From NCBI RefSeq assembly GCF_030384665.1, contig NC_083675.1, positions 864,001-928,000 on the forward strand: DNA of 64,000 nt. Reading direction: 5' to 3'. Position 1 is the stretch's first letter. Each line of letters begins with the position of its first letter. A program made the position numbers and the translations under genes. The stretch comes from Lodderomyces elongisporus. Taxonomy: Eukaryota > Ascomycota > Pichiomycetes > Serinales > Debaryomycetaceae. Shown here one piece after another: positions 41,925 through 51,205 of this stretch. A model generated the notes under the pieces. That model did not search any database and had not been told where the DNA came from. It saw only the letters and a program-made list of their open reading frames with translations.

Positions 41925-43736
41925 ATGCATCATCCAAGCAACGACACTACTCGTAAATCCAATGGTACTGCTGCTCGGATAGATGATCAAATCACTCATT
42001 TGCAGAACTTGCAACTACAAGCAAAATCGGAAGATGAACTTTTGTCGAAGTATGAATCACAGATTGGGTTAATTCTAGAGATTGCTGATTTATTGCAAAC
42101 CAATGACAGGAATACGGACAAAAGTAGCATTGGCTATAACGATGTGAAAGAGATTGTGCATCAAATGTACAGACATTTGAACAATGGTTTACCCATACCG
42201 TCAATGGCATCGATCACTTCCTTGGCAATTCAACTATTAAAACTTCGCCTCCTTGAAGCTAAACTACGATGTGATTGCATAGCTAAAGCAAAAGAACTGA
42301 CGGCGTTTAGAGTTACTCGACTCCAGGAGAAACAAATGGAAAAGGAAAGAAATGTGGATTCTTTGCGAATGCATTTACTCAAGCTGGAGACACTGTTGAT
42401 AAGTAACTATGAAAGCCAGATGCTAACTCTAGAAAGTAAGATATTAGATTTTGGGAAAACAAAGATCAATCAAGTAAAAATGCAAGCCAGCAAAGCTCAA
42501 ATGAAAAATTTAAAGATCCTTTTGGATACAACTTTCCAGTTCAAAGTGCAGCCCCAACTTGACTCTCAGTCTCGCGCTCCATCCCAGTCTCACAAGCAGT
42601 CCAAAGAAAATCGAAAAAACGTCAAGTTGACTTTTAATCATCAACCGATACTTCTTATCAATGAGTTTCTTGGGTATTCATTACCCATGATAAACCAATT
42701 TATTGAGCAATTGATTACGTTACAAAAACAATTATGCGTGGTATTGGATATCAAATTACCTTATATAGATGCATTAAGCAAATACATTCCAAGCACAAAG
42801 TTCTACGATCTATTGAAAAAAAAAGAATTAATAAGTACCGGTCAACAAGGCCTAAGAGAGCTAAGTCTCAGTGGTAATATATACGGTGATGGTGATGGTG
42901 ATAATGATATTGATATGGATAATAATAATGATAGTCGTGGTAAAGATGTTGGTGGTAATAATGTTAATGGGGAGTTTAACCCAGTAAAGATTGAAAACAC
43001 AGCAGAGAAGGTAGTGAAGCTAGGAAATGCGTACCAACTTCCGCTTTCATCAAAAACACTCAATTTTCAGCGACGAGTAGCCAGATCGAACTCGATTGAG
43101 CCTGGTGAGTTGGATCAAATTCCAACCATTTTCAAGGAATATAGCTCGACACCAACATCGTCACCAGATTCGGTGCCACTACTGAAAAAAATTACCATTC
43201 CACATAGAATCATAAATAAACCATTTAACAAACTATCCATTAAAGACTTTTTTGAGTTTTTAGTAATCATCGTTAAAGTTGTCATCAATTTTGAAGTCCT
43301 TTTACGGCTTGCTAATGCATGCGAAGGATATAGTGAGGAAATTAACATTATAAACAGTTGCGACTTTACAAAGATATTAATGCAAGTTTCAAAGCTTGAT
43401 TCCAGATGGCCGTGGCATCACAGAGTTATGAAAGCTGCAACTGCACCACAAGAACCAACAAACCCGACAAAACCAACAGAATTAACAAAACTAACTACAG
43501 AGAGTGAGGAAAAAGAAAAGTCTCCAAATGTACCAGTCAAGGATATCTACGATCAGCATCGGTTCCAAGATTGGTTAGAACATATTTATAATTCAATCAT
43601 TTACTCCCTGTTTGCCAAGAAGCACCACAATAAACCAGTTGCGTTGCACAATTTGAACTTTAAAAACTTGTTTATTAACCAGCCGAAACCTGATCAACAA
43701 CGCGACGACTGGGACATAATTAGTGAAATGTTGTGA
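41925..43736 (+). CDS. Atg14/Vps38 (UVRAG)-family PI3-kinase complex subunit, probably Atg14
   Basis: A 603-codon protein. Residues 95-190 form a coiled coil (for example LLEAKLRCDCIAKAKEL). A conserved-looking block around HQPILLINEFLGYSLPM leads to VLDIKLPYIDALSKYIP. It parallels the region of baker's yeast Atg14 with FQP...ILMIKLPY. A later helix (KDFFEFLVIIVKVVINFEVLL) and a C-terminal DDWDIISEML also fit this family. Such proteins direct the Vps34-Vps15-Vps30 lipid kinase, Atg14 to autophagosome formation and Vps38 to endosomes. The usual N-terminal cysteine repeats are not evident from this start. An Asp/Asn/Gly run (about 322-345) and a Pro/Thr repeat (about 508-525) are insertions. 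The assignment is tentative. Confidence 0.45.
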   Translation: MHHPSNDTTRKSNGTAARIDDQITHLQNLQLQAKSEDELLSKYESQIGLILEIADLLQTNDRNTDKSSIGYNDVKEIVHQMYRHLNNGLPIPSMASITSLAIQLLKLRLLEAKLRCDCIAKAKELTAFRVTRLQEKQMEKERNVDSLRMHLLKLETLLISNYESQMLTLESKILDFGKTKINQVKMQASKAQMKNLKILLDTTFQFKVQPQLDSQSRAPSQSHKQSKENRKNVKLTFNHQPILLINEFLGYSLPMINQFIEQLITLQKQLCVVLDIKLPYIDALSKYIPSTKFYDLLKKKELISTGQQGLRELSLSGNIYGDGDGDNDIDMDNNNDSRGKDVGGNNVNGEFNPVKIENTAEKVVKLGNAYQLPLSSKTLNFQRRVARSNSIEPGELDQIPTIFKEYSSTPTSSPDSVPLLKKITIPHRIINKPFNKLSIKDFFEFLVIIVKVVINFEVLLRLANACEGYSEEINIINSCDFTKILMQVSKLDSRWPWHHRVMKAATAPQEPTNPTKPTELTKLTTESEEKEKSPNVPVKDIYDQHRFQDWLEHIYNSIIYSLFAKKHHNKPVALHNLNFKNLFINQPKPDQQRDDWDIISEML

Positions 43737-44289
43737 ATGCTTGTAAATGTGTATCTATATTTATATTTAAATTTATATTTGATTTTATATGCGTAAATAA
43801 AGACGGAAATGTTTTTTCATATGTGTGGATGTATAGTAAGAGACGAGTACATGGCGAATGTATAATTTTCTGTTGTTATATATATTAAGTCACGTGTGTT
43901 TAATTTTGTTTCGAATTTCCAACGAGCAACGGAGAGCGAACGAAAAAGTCGACCATGGCTGGGTGGACACGGCCTTATCTACTGGTGCACATATTTGTAT
44001 ACTCCAACAACTAATCTTACTTAACCATCCACCTCTTTACCCAACTTTCTTTCCCCGCCCCCCTTTCCCCGCTCAATCACCTACATTAAAGCTTTGTCTA
44101 AAAACTGATTGACACGAATATAGAAACAAGAGTTTGATAGATATACAAGTAATCTAAATATATCTTTTGTTTAATAAAGGAAAGAAAAAAAAAACAGCTA
44201 AAAATAAAGAAGAACAAGAAGAAAAGCAAAAAAGCAGAAAAGCAAAAAAGCAAATTAGCAAATAAGAATAGCAAATCAAGAACATTACA
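43737..44289. other. VMA2 promoter region
   Basis: Holds a TCACGTG box (43890-43896), a C-rich block (about 44052-44070) and a purine-rich array of AGCAAAAA/AGCAGAAA units (about 44224-44262) just before the start codon. No gene is seen. Confidence 0.65.
43890..43896 (+). promoter_or_regulatory. TCACGTG E-box upstream of VMA2
   Basis: A core CACGTG with 5' T, about 395 bases upstream of the VMA2 ATG. It fits the site of Cbf1 or other bHLH factors (for example Tye7). Motif match only. Confidence 0.35.
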
Positions 44290-45849
44290 ATGTCATTATC
44301 AGATAAGGAGCTTTACGAATTGAACAAGAAGGCTGTGACTGAAGGTTTCAAAATCAAACCTAGAATCCAATACAATACTGTTGGAGGAGTCAATGGTCCT
44401 TTAGTTATCTTGGACAATGTCAAGTTCCCGCGTTACAACGAGATTGTCAACTTGACACTTCCAGATGGGAGTGTTAGACAAGGACAAGTCTTGGAAGTGC
44501 GTGGTTCAAAAGCTATTGTGCAAGTGTTTGAAGGTACTTCAGGTATTGATGTCAAGAAGACCAAGGTTGAGTTCACAGGAGAGAACTTGAAAATTCCCGT
44601 TAGTGAAGATATGCTTGGACGTATTTTTGATGGTTCTGGTAGACCTATTGATAAAGGCCCCAAAATTTTTGCTGAAGAATATTTGGATATCAACGGGTCA
44701 CCAATCAATCCATATGCAAGAATTTATCCAGAAGAAATGATCAGTACTGGTATTTCTGCCATTGATACAATGAACTCGATTGCACGTGGTCAAAAAATTC
44801 CAATTTTCTCGGCCTCTGGTTTGCCACACAATGAAATTGCTGCTCAAATTTGTAGACAAGCAGGCTTGGTTCGTCCAACAAAGGATGTTCACGATGGTCA
44901 TGAGGAGAATTTCTCTATAGTGTTTGCTGCAATGGGTGTGAACTTGGAGACTTCGAGGTTTTTCAAGCAAGATTTCGAAGAGAATGGTTCTTTGGAACGT
45001 ACAAGTTTGTTTTTGAACTTGGCCAACGATCCAACTATTGAAAGAATTATTACACCACGTTTAGCGTTGACCACTGCTGAATACTTGGCATACCAAACCG
45101 AGAGACACGTGTTGACTATTTTGACTGATATGTCTTCGTACGCCGATGCATTGAGAGAAGTGAGTGCGGCCAGAGAAGAAGTTCCTGGTAGAAGAGGATA
45201 CCCTGGTTATATGTATACCGATTTGTCAACAATCTACGAAAGAGCTGGTAGAGTTGAAGGAAGAAACGGATCCATTACCCAAGTTCCTATCTTGACTATG
45301 CCTAACGATGATATCACACATCCAATTCCGGATTTGACAGGTTATATTACCGAGGGACAAATCTTTGTTGATAGACAATTGCACAATAGAGCAATCTACC
45401 CACCTATCAATGTTTTGCCATCCCTTTCTAGATTGATGAAGTCAGCTATCGGTGAAGGTATGACCAGAAAGGACCATGGTGACGTCTCAAATCAATTGTA
45501 TGCCAAGTATGCTATTGGTAAAGATGCCGCTGCTATGAAGGCTGTTGTTGGTGAAGAGGCATTGAGTACCGAAGATAAATTGTCGTTAGAGTTTTTGGAC
45601 AAGTTTGAAAAGAATTTCATTAGTCAAGGTGCATATGAAAACAGAACAATTTTTGAATCCTTGGACCTTGCATGGTCATTGTTAAGAATCTACCCAAGAG
45701 AAATGTTGAATAGAATTAGTCCAAAGATTTTGGATGAGTTTTATGGAAGGGACAGAACCCAAGATGATGATGATGATGACGAAGATGAAGATGACGAAGA
45801 TGAAGGGGATGATGACGATCGTAAGAAAAAAGACTTGATTGATGCTTGA
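44290..45849 (+). CDS. VMA2: V-type H+-ATPase subunit B (V1 sector)
   Basis: A 519-codon regulatory (non-catalytic) nucleotide-binding subunit of the V1 ring, which alternates with subunit A (Vma1) in the enzyme that acidifies the vacuole. The N-terminus ([16 protein letters not shown]), the [17 protein letters not shown] strand and [13 protein letters not shown] in place of a true P-loop are typical of B subunits, as is the [14 protein letters not shown] block. The extreme C-terminus is a very acidic Asp/Glu tail (about 487-510) ending KKKDLIDA, longer than in most homologs. Codon bias is strong, as expected for an abundant protein. Confidence 0.97.
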   Translation: MSLSDKELYELNKKAVTEGFKIKPRIQYNTVGGVNGPLVILDNVKFPRYNEIVNLTLPDGSVRQGQVLEVRGSKAIVQVFEGTSGIDVKKTKVEFTGENLKIPVSEDMLGRIFDGSGRPIDKGPKIFAEEYLDINGSPINPYARIYPEEMISTGISAIDTMNSIARGQKIPIFSASGLPHNEIAAQICRQAGLVRPTKDVHDGHEENFSIVFAAMGVNLETSRFFKQDFEENGSLERTSLFLNLANDPTIERIITPRLALTTAEYLAYQTERHVLTILTDMSSYADALREVSAAREEVPGRRGYPGYMYTDLSTIYERAGRVEGRNGSITQVPILTMPNDDITHPIPDLTGYITEGQIFVDRQLHNRAIYPPINVLPSLSRLMKSAIGEGMTRKDHGDVSNQLYAKYAIGKDAAAMKAVVGEEALSTEDKLSLEFLDKFEKNFISQGAYENRTIFESLDLAWSLLRIYPREMLNRISPKILDEFYGRDRTQDDDDDDEDEDDEDEGDDDDRKKKDLIDA

Positions 45850-46124
45850 TTTATATTTCAGCTTCATTTATCTTTTAGTTTTAGATTACTATATTTTTTT
45901 TTACACTTCATTTCCTCCAACATTTTTGAATCATCAAGACTTTGTCTGCGGATGTTCGAAAACATATCAGTTATCAAATTTGAATTATTATCTTTTTTTA
46001 ATATAAAGTTTGAATTAAAAATAAATTAAATCATTACATATTCTATGTATCAAGTAGTTTTCTTGTTTTGTTTTCTTCTTCTTCCATTTTGTCTTTTCCC
46101 CCCTTTCTCTTTCTCCTCTGATGC

Positions 46125-48536
46125 TTATGCTTGTTCTTCGGCTTTCTTTAAATTACCAATGTGGTTGATTGCTGAGCCTGCCTTGAAGAAATCCACTTGG
46201 TCCTTGGACATCGTGTGTTTAGCAGTAATTTCAAAAGCCTTTTCAGCACCACCATCTTTAGGCGTGACTCTCAATTTCAATTCACCGCCATTGTTTCCAT
46301 CCTTGGCAACCATATCCTTCAAGTCCACGGTTTCGATCAAATCACCAGCCTTGATCTTATCGTAGTCTGCTTCATTGGCAAATGTCAATGGCAACATACC
46401 TTGTTTCTTCAAATTGGTTTCGTGAATTCTTGCAAAGGACTTGACCAACACAATAGATCCACCGAGGAATCTTGGTGATAATGCAGCGTGTTCTCTAGCA
46501 GAACCTTCACCGTAATTGTGCTCTGCCACAACGATCCATGGTCTATTGTCAGCCTTCCACTTCATCATAAGTTCAGGAATACCGAATTGATCACCATTCA
46601 AGTCGTATGCTTTATTCACCTCACCAGTCTCCTTATTGACAGCACCAATCAAAGTATTGTATGAAATGTTTTCAAGGTGACCTTTGTATTTCAACCATGC
46701 ACCAGCTGCTGAGATATGATCAGTGGTACATTTACCTTCGACTTTCAAAAGAACATTAGTTTTAAGTTCCTCGCCTGACCACGGCTGGAATGGCTCTAAT
46801 AATTGCAATCTATCGGACTCGGGGCTAACATTTATAGGAACTTCTGGTTTTGGTTGTGGATTTGCCTCGGGGTAAAATTCAGAACGACCCTTTATAAATC
46901 CTTGTTGTGGCAAATCTTCACCTTTTGGTGGCTGGAATTTGAAACTTTCACCGTTGGGTAATTTAATCGAGTCAGTTACAGGGTTAAAGCTGGCATCTCC
47001 AGAGTAAATCATTGCGGTGACCATATCTGGTGAGGTCAAAAAGTTCATTGTGTTTCTGTTTCCATCATTTCTTGCACGGAAATTTCTGTTAAATGAGGTA
47101 AAGATGGCGTTGGACTCGGTAGAAGTCTTTGGAACATCAGAACGGTCCCATTGTCCAATACATGGCCCACATGCATTTGCGAGCACAATGGCACCATTGG
47201 CTTCAAAAGTGTTGATAAGTCCATCACGTTCAATTGTGGCACGGATCTGCTCTGAACCTGGAGTGACAAAGAAGGGAATCTTGGGCTTGAGACCAACAGC
47301 TTCTGCCTGCTTAATGATGGAAACCGCTCGTGACATATCTTGGTATGAGGAGTTGGTACATGATCCAATAAGACCAGCAGAAACAGTTTCTGGCCAACCT
47401 TCCTTCTTTGCAGTTTCGCCAAACTTGGATATTGGTGTGGACAAGTCTGGAGTGAATGGGCCATTGACGTGTGGCTCAAGTTCAGACAAGTTTATCTCAA
47501 CAACTTTGTCGTATTCTGCACCTTCGTCAGCTTGTAAGAATTTGAATTGCTTATTGACAGCATCGGCAGCTTGTGCAATAGGCTCTCTATTAGTTTGCGC
47601 GAGATAGCGCTTGTGGGCCTCTTGGTATGGGAACAAGGACGTAGTAGCACCGATTTCGGCACCCATATTGGTGATTGTTGCCATACCTGTACAGGACAAG
47701 TTTGAAACACCGTCTCCGAAATATTCAACAATGAATCCAGTACCACCTCTCACGGTCAAGATACCAGCCAATTTGGTGATCACATCCTTTGGAGATGTCC
47801 ATCCGGATAATTGACCGGTCAACTTAACACCCATGACTTTTGGAGCTTTCAATTCCCATGGGGTACCTGTTAATGCGTCAACTGCATCGGCACCACCTAC
47901 ACCAATTGCAATGGCGCCCAAACCACCGGCATTTGGAGTATGGGAATCAGTACCCAACATCATCAAACCGGGAGCGGAAAAGTTTTCCAACACAATTTGG
48001 TGGATGATACCAGAGCCAGGGCCCCAGAATTGGATACCGTATTTCTCTCCACAACTTTGTAGGAAATCAAACACCTCTTTGTTTGTGGCAATGGATTTTG
48101 TCAAATCTGAGTCTGCTCCATCCTTACCAACAATCAAGTGGTCGCAATGGATCGATGCAGGGACTGCGGTTGAGCTCATACCGCATGTCATAAATTGGAG
48201 CAAGGCCATTTGTGCCGAGGCATCTTGCATAGCGACTCTATCGGGATTTAACTTCAAGTACTGTTGTCCACGTACATCTGATAGTTTGGAACCAGGAGTG
48301 AATGTGTCCTCTGGATTGCAAAGATGCGAGTACAAGATCTTCTCAGCAAGTGTCAATGGTTGATCATTGAGAAGCTTTTTAACGGTAGAGAGTTTGTTGA
48401 CTAGCTTTGCATATGGCGGGGTCCTCGATTCAAACTCTTGAGGTACCTGGTAAGTAAAACCTTGAGTAGCAAGAGTTCTCTTGGCTATACTGGAAACACT
48501 GTTGGTTGCAACGATGCTTCTTCTAACCCTCAACAT
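46125..48536 (-). CDS. ACO2: Mitochondrial aconitase-family enzyme, Aco2 type
   Basis: An 803-codon mitochondrial aconitate hydratase family member. The presequence MLRVRRSIVATNSVSSIAKRTLAT is basic. The three [4Fe-4S] ligands are C393 in GSCTNSS and C456/C459 in ACGPCIG. The sequence follows baker's yeast Aco2 rather than Aco1: TPPYAKLV, PLTLAEKILYSHLC, NRNTMNFLTSP and the C-terminal SKDQVDFFKAGSAIN. Aco2 has been implicated in the homoaconitase step of lysine biosynthesis as well as citrate-isocitrate conversion. A longer reading to 48707 would begin with TTG and a poly-Phe stretch, so the ATG at 48536 is used. Confidence 0.93.
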   Translation of the reverse strand: MLRVRRSIVATNSVSSIAKRTLATQGFTYQVPQEFESRTPPYAKLVNKLSTVKKLLNDQPLTLAEKILYSHLCNPEDTFTPGSKLSDVRGQQYLKLNPDRVAMQDASAQMALLQFMTCGMSSTAVPASIHCDHLIVGKDGADSDLTKSIATNKEVFDFLQSCGEKYGIQFWGPGSGIIHQIVLENFSAPGLMMLGTDSHTPNAGGLGAIAIGVGGADAVDALTGTPWELKAPKVMGVKLTGQLSGWTSPKDVITKLAGILTVRGGTGFIVEYFGDGVSNLSCTGMATITNMGAEIGATTSLFPYQEAHKRYLAQTNREPIAQAADAVNKQFKFLQADEGAEYDKVVEINLSELEPHVNGPFTPDLSTPISKFGETAKKEGWPETVSAGLIGSCTNSSYQDMSRAVSIIKQAEAVGLKPKIPFFVTPGSEQIRATIERDGLINTFEANGAIVLANACGPCIGQWDRSDVPKTSTESNAIFTSFNRNFRARNDGNRNTMNFLTSPDMVTAMIYSGDASFNPVTDSIKLPNGESFKFQPPKGEDLPQQGFIKGRSEFYPEANPQPKPEVPINVSPESDRLQLLEPFQPWSGEELKTNVLLKVEGKCTTDHISAAGAWLKYKGHLENISYNTLIGAVNKETGEVNKAYDLNGDQFGIPELMMKWKADNRPWIVVAEHNYGEGSAREHAALSPRFLGGSIVLVKSFARIHETNLKKQGMLPLTFANEADYDKIKAGDLIETVDLKDMVAKDGNNGGELKLRVTPKDGGAEKAFEITAKHTMSKDQVDFFKAGSAINHIGNLKKAEEQA

Positions 48537-48720
48537 TCTTGTCCGATTTGAATAAGGAAATTTAGGAAAAAGATATTCTGTATATCGATGGTATACCTTG
48601 TACAAAATATGAAAAAACTGTAAACAAAAGAGGGAATAAAAAAAAGCAAAAAAAAAAAAGGTAAGAAGAAAGAAAATATTTAAAAAAAAGGAAGAATACT
48701 CTTTCAAAATGTGTTGGTAG

Positions 48721-48725
48721 CCAAT
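48721..48725 (+). promoter_or_regulatory. CCAAT box upstream of ACO2
   Basis: CCAAT (context AGCCAATCG) lies about 185 bases upstream of the ACO2 start. It is the core bound by the Hap2/3/5 complex, which controls respiratory and iron-sulfur genes in yeasts. Motif match only. Confidence 0.3.
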
Positions 48726-49008
48726 CGATTACAGATTAGTTTTGATTACTCCACGCTAAAAGTTACAAAAAAAAAAAAAAAATTAAAAAGAATTGAAAGA
48801 AAGAATGAAAAAAAAAAACGACTGAAAAATTTCTGATTATGTAATGGATCATTAGCGCCTTGTATTCTTCTTATCACTCACAGTACAAAAAAAAAAAGGA
48901 ATAAAAACCCCAAAAAAATTATGACTCAACACCAAAACTTTTCTTCCATTTTGCCGCGATATACAAATTATCATATAGAAAAAAGCTATAGTGAGGGAAT
49001 ATACTGGG

Positions 49009-49048
49009 TCACGTGGTATATATTATATCTATATATAATGTCACGTGA
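49009..49048. promoter_or_regulatory. Two TCACGTG boxes 32 bases apart
   Basis: TCACGTG at 49009-49015 and the full palindrome TCACGTGA at 49041-49048 lie 475-510 bases upstream of ACO2. The paired spacing, about three helical turns, suggests Cbf1/bHLH binding. ACO2 is the more likely target, because LCL2 ends at 49256 and its promoter lies on the other side. Confidence 0.4.
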
Positions 49049-49089
49049 TTCTTTAGCTATCAAAGAGTATCATTAGTACACACACACAT

Positions 49090-49125
<36 letters not shown>

Positions 49126-49255
49126 GTATATGAATCTACTTTGAAGTAATTACAAAAGTAGACAAAAAAGAAGTGAGAGATGAGAAAGTACAGGTTTGTA
49201 TTTGTACATGTAATTACACATGTATTTGTACATGTATTTGTATATAATAATGGAT

Positions 49256-49690
49256 CTACTTTTTGAGTTTTTCATTCCTCCAAGCTCTGTTGACCCATCC
49301 ACAATCTCGTATATTGTCGTCTTTGGCATCAATCTTGAAATTTGTTTGTGGATCATTGTACTTGTCTGCAATGCCGTAACCAGCAGGCTTGGAAATACAT
49401 ACATATCGACCATCTGGCAAGAAACACCTCAACTGAGATGAAGGGTAAGGGCAAGGGCAGAATTTAGGTGCATCGACGCAGATTCCAGTGTCTGGACATA
49501 AATAAGTGTTGCAGTTGGCATTGAGCATTGCCTCCTCGTGCTGTTGCGGACTCTTGGAACCTCCATTTTGATGTCTTCCGCCGCCGCCGCCGCCATTACC
49601 ACCTTGAAACTGATTGTTCAAAAAGTCAAATAGATTGGCCGAAGCAAGGGTGAATATTAGCGACAAACAAATTAAAAACTTTTGCAACAT
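49256..49690 (-). CDS. LCL2: Lcl2-type secretory-pathway protein
   Basis: A 144-codon secreted or ER-lumenal protein. It has a signal peptide ([18 protein letters not shown]), a Gly-rich spacer (about 30-40) and a conserved cysteine domain: [19 protein letters not shown], then [26 protein letters not shown] and [15 protein letters not shown]. This is the Lcl2 (long chronological lifespan 2) family, whose yeast members have a probable role in ER-associated degradation. About eight cysteines probably form disulfides. Length fits the family (about 120-145). Start: the first ATG, immediately giving the signal peptide. Confidence 0.92.
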   Translation of the reverse strand: MLQKFLICLSLIFTLASANLFDFLNNQFQGGNGGGGGGRHQNGGSKSPQQHEEAMLNANCNTYLCPDTGICVDAPKFCPCPYPSSQLRCFLPDGRYVCISKPAGYGIADKYNDPQTNFKIDAKDDNIRDCGWVNRAWRNEKLKK

Positions 49691-50267
49691 GGTATCGAGT
49701 GTATTTGCAATTTTATATGAAGTTTTGCTCCTCCAGGGGGGATGACTGTAATGATTAAGTAGTTGGGGAAATGGGAAAGGTGTAATACAAGTTGTCTATC
49801 AGCTTTTTTCAAAAATAAAAAAAGATGAAGAGAAAGACAAAGAAAGAAATGATAAATGCAAGCGCAATCCTTGTTTTGTTTGACGTGTTTCTTTTTTTTT
49901 TTCCTTCTTTTTTTTTTCCTTTTGTCTAATGACGCGCGATTTGCGGAAAAAGTACCTTGAGCTACCAATCCTGGGTGGGGGGCGGGTTCTTCCAACCATT
50001 ATTTATAATGAGAGGTAGGAAAAAGTAAACTGAAGGAGACTCGTGTTTCGTATGTAATACGTTAAGATTAAGTAAAAGTGGTGGGATGGAAAGCAATTGT
50101 TAATACACCTTCTGCCTAAAAATGCTAACGCACCAACATCTAAGTTGCAAAATCTAAAAAGAAAAAGAAAACTAAAAAGAGAATGGCATTTAATTTCATG
50201 TTCATTTGGCAATGTGATTAGACAGTTGGAAAAAAAAATTTTGGAAATAAACTCCAAAAAAAAGATT
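49691..50267. other. LCL2 promoter and tRNA-Pro 3' flank
   Basis: Contains T-runs (49891-49919) and a G-rich patch (49973-49985). No gene is seen; short ORFs here are not supported. Confidence 0.65.
50256..50263 (-). terminator. Pol III terminator of tRNA-Pro
   Basis: Eight A residues on the plus strand give a T8 run on the tRNA strand, four bases beyond the 3' end of the gene. Confidence 0.75.
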
Positions 50268-50366
50268 GGGGCGAACTGGGAATCGAACCCAGGGCCTCTT
50301 CGAAATTTACTGCTCAGGTTGTTGAGAATACCCAAACGAAGAATCATACCACTAGACCATTCGCCC
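50268..50366 (-). tRNA. tRNA-Pro (anticodon TGG) with intron
   Basis: A cloverleaf on the minus strand. The acceptor stem is GGGCGAA paired with TTCGCCC, the anticodon stem is CTTCG/CGAAG, and the T arm is CTGGG/CCCAG with loop TTCGATT; the discriminator is C. Anticodon TGG is followed one base later by an intron of about 27 bases, so the mature molecule is about 72 bases. Baker's yeast tRNA-Pro(TGG) genes also carry an intron at this position, and the two sequences are very similar. Confidence 0.95.
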
Positions 50367-50623
50367 AATTTCTTGTTAGAGTAAACCATGTGGTTCTACA
50401 TGTTTTGTACATATTCTGATATATTATTCTATATGTATATATTACTTTTTTTGTAAATAAACATTGTTTGTCAATGTATCCACAAATAATTCTGTTTCTT
50501 CATTAAATGGTAAAGTTACCTTTAGATTCATACTCAATCAATATCTGTCAAATCACTATATCATGTCAGGTTAGTAGAATTATAATTAGTCAGAGTTAAA
50601 AATTCATATGATCTTTTGATGTT

Positions 50624-50663
<40 letters not shown>

Positions 50664-51205
50664 TTGCACCAAATTGAAATAAATTTAACTTGCAAAATTT
50701 TATAATTGAGACAAATTTTGCATAAAATCTATGACAAATTATTCGCTTATGCACTTTCAAAATATATTATGAAGATACACATACACTTACATAAACATAT
50801 ATATATATATATATGTTCCACGATGCAAGAGAGTAAAGAAATCAAAGACTATTACTACCACTATTAAATTCACTACTACTACTACTACTACATTTTACCC
50901 TCAATTTCACCATTTTGAATGGTTGATAAATTCACTATTAATGTTTTCTATTTCCATTCTGAGCACAATATGCGCGCTCCGCACTCAATTTTTCTTTTTG
51001 GTATTTTTCTCTCTCTCTTTTACTATTTTTTTTATTTTATTCTTTTCAAGTCCAGAAACCAAAAAAGAGAAAAGAAAAAAACAAATAAAGACAGAACGAC
51101 ATATATTCCATTAAAATTAAAGCGAAGTAATTACATCAAATTTGGAATCAAATACTCAACTATCTACAATCAATCATTGATTATTAACAATACGTTGTCA
51201 CGAGG
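50367..51205. other. TAF5 upstream region
   Basis: AT-rich with a TTG repeat (50625-50660), a TA run (about 50797-50814) and a TAC repeat (about 50870-50890). No gene is seen. Confidence 0.65.
50625..50660 (+). repeat. (TTG)12 trinucleotide repeat
   Basis: Twelve TTG units in intergenic DNA upstream of TAF5. Confidence 0.9.

Larger units (their letters stand above)
48537..49255. other. Intergenic between ACO2 and LCL2
   Basis: The ACO2 promoter and LCL2 3' region. A-runs occur at about 48640-48800 and CA/TA tracts at about 49078-49130. Repeated GTACATGTA-like sequence (about 49200-49245) is partly palindromic. No gene is seen. Confidence 0.65.

Noticed and set aside
47017..47607. A 196-codon plus-strand ORF inside ACO2
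   Set aside because: Antisense shadow of a strongly conserved coding region, with no family resemblance of its own.
48537..48707. N-terminal extension of ACO2 (similar TTG-started extensions at DSL1, the methyltransferase, the RhoGAP and EMP47)
   Set aside because: These extensions begin with TTG rather than ATG. They would displace clean presequences, signal peptides or conserved starts.
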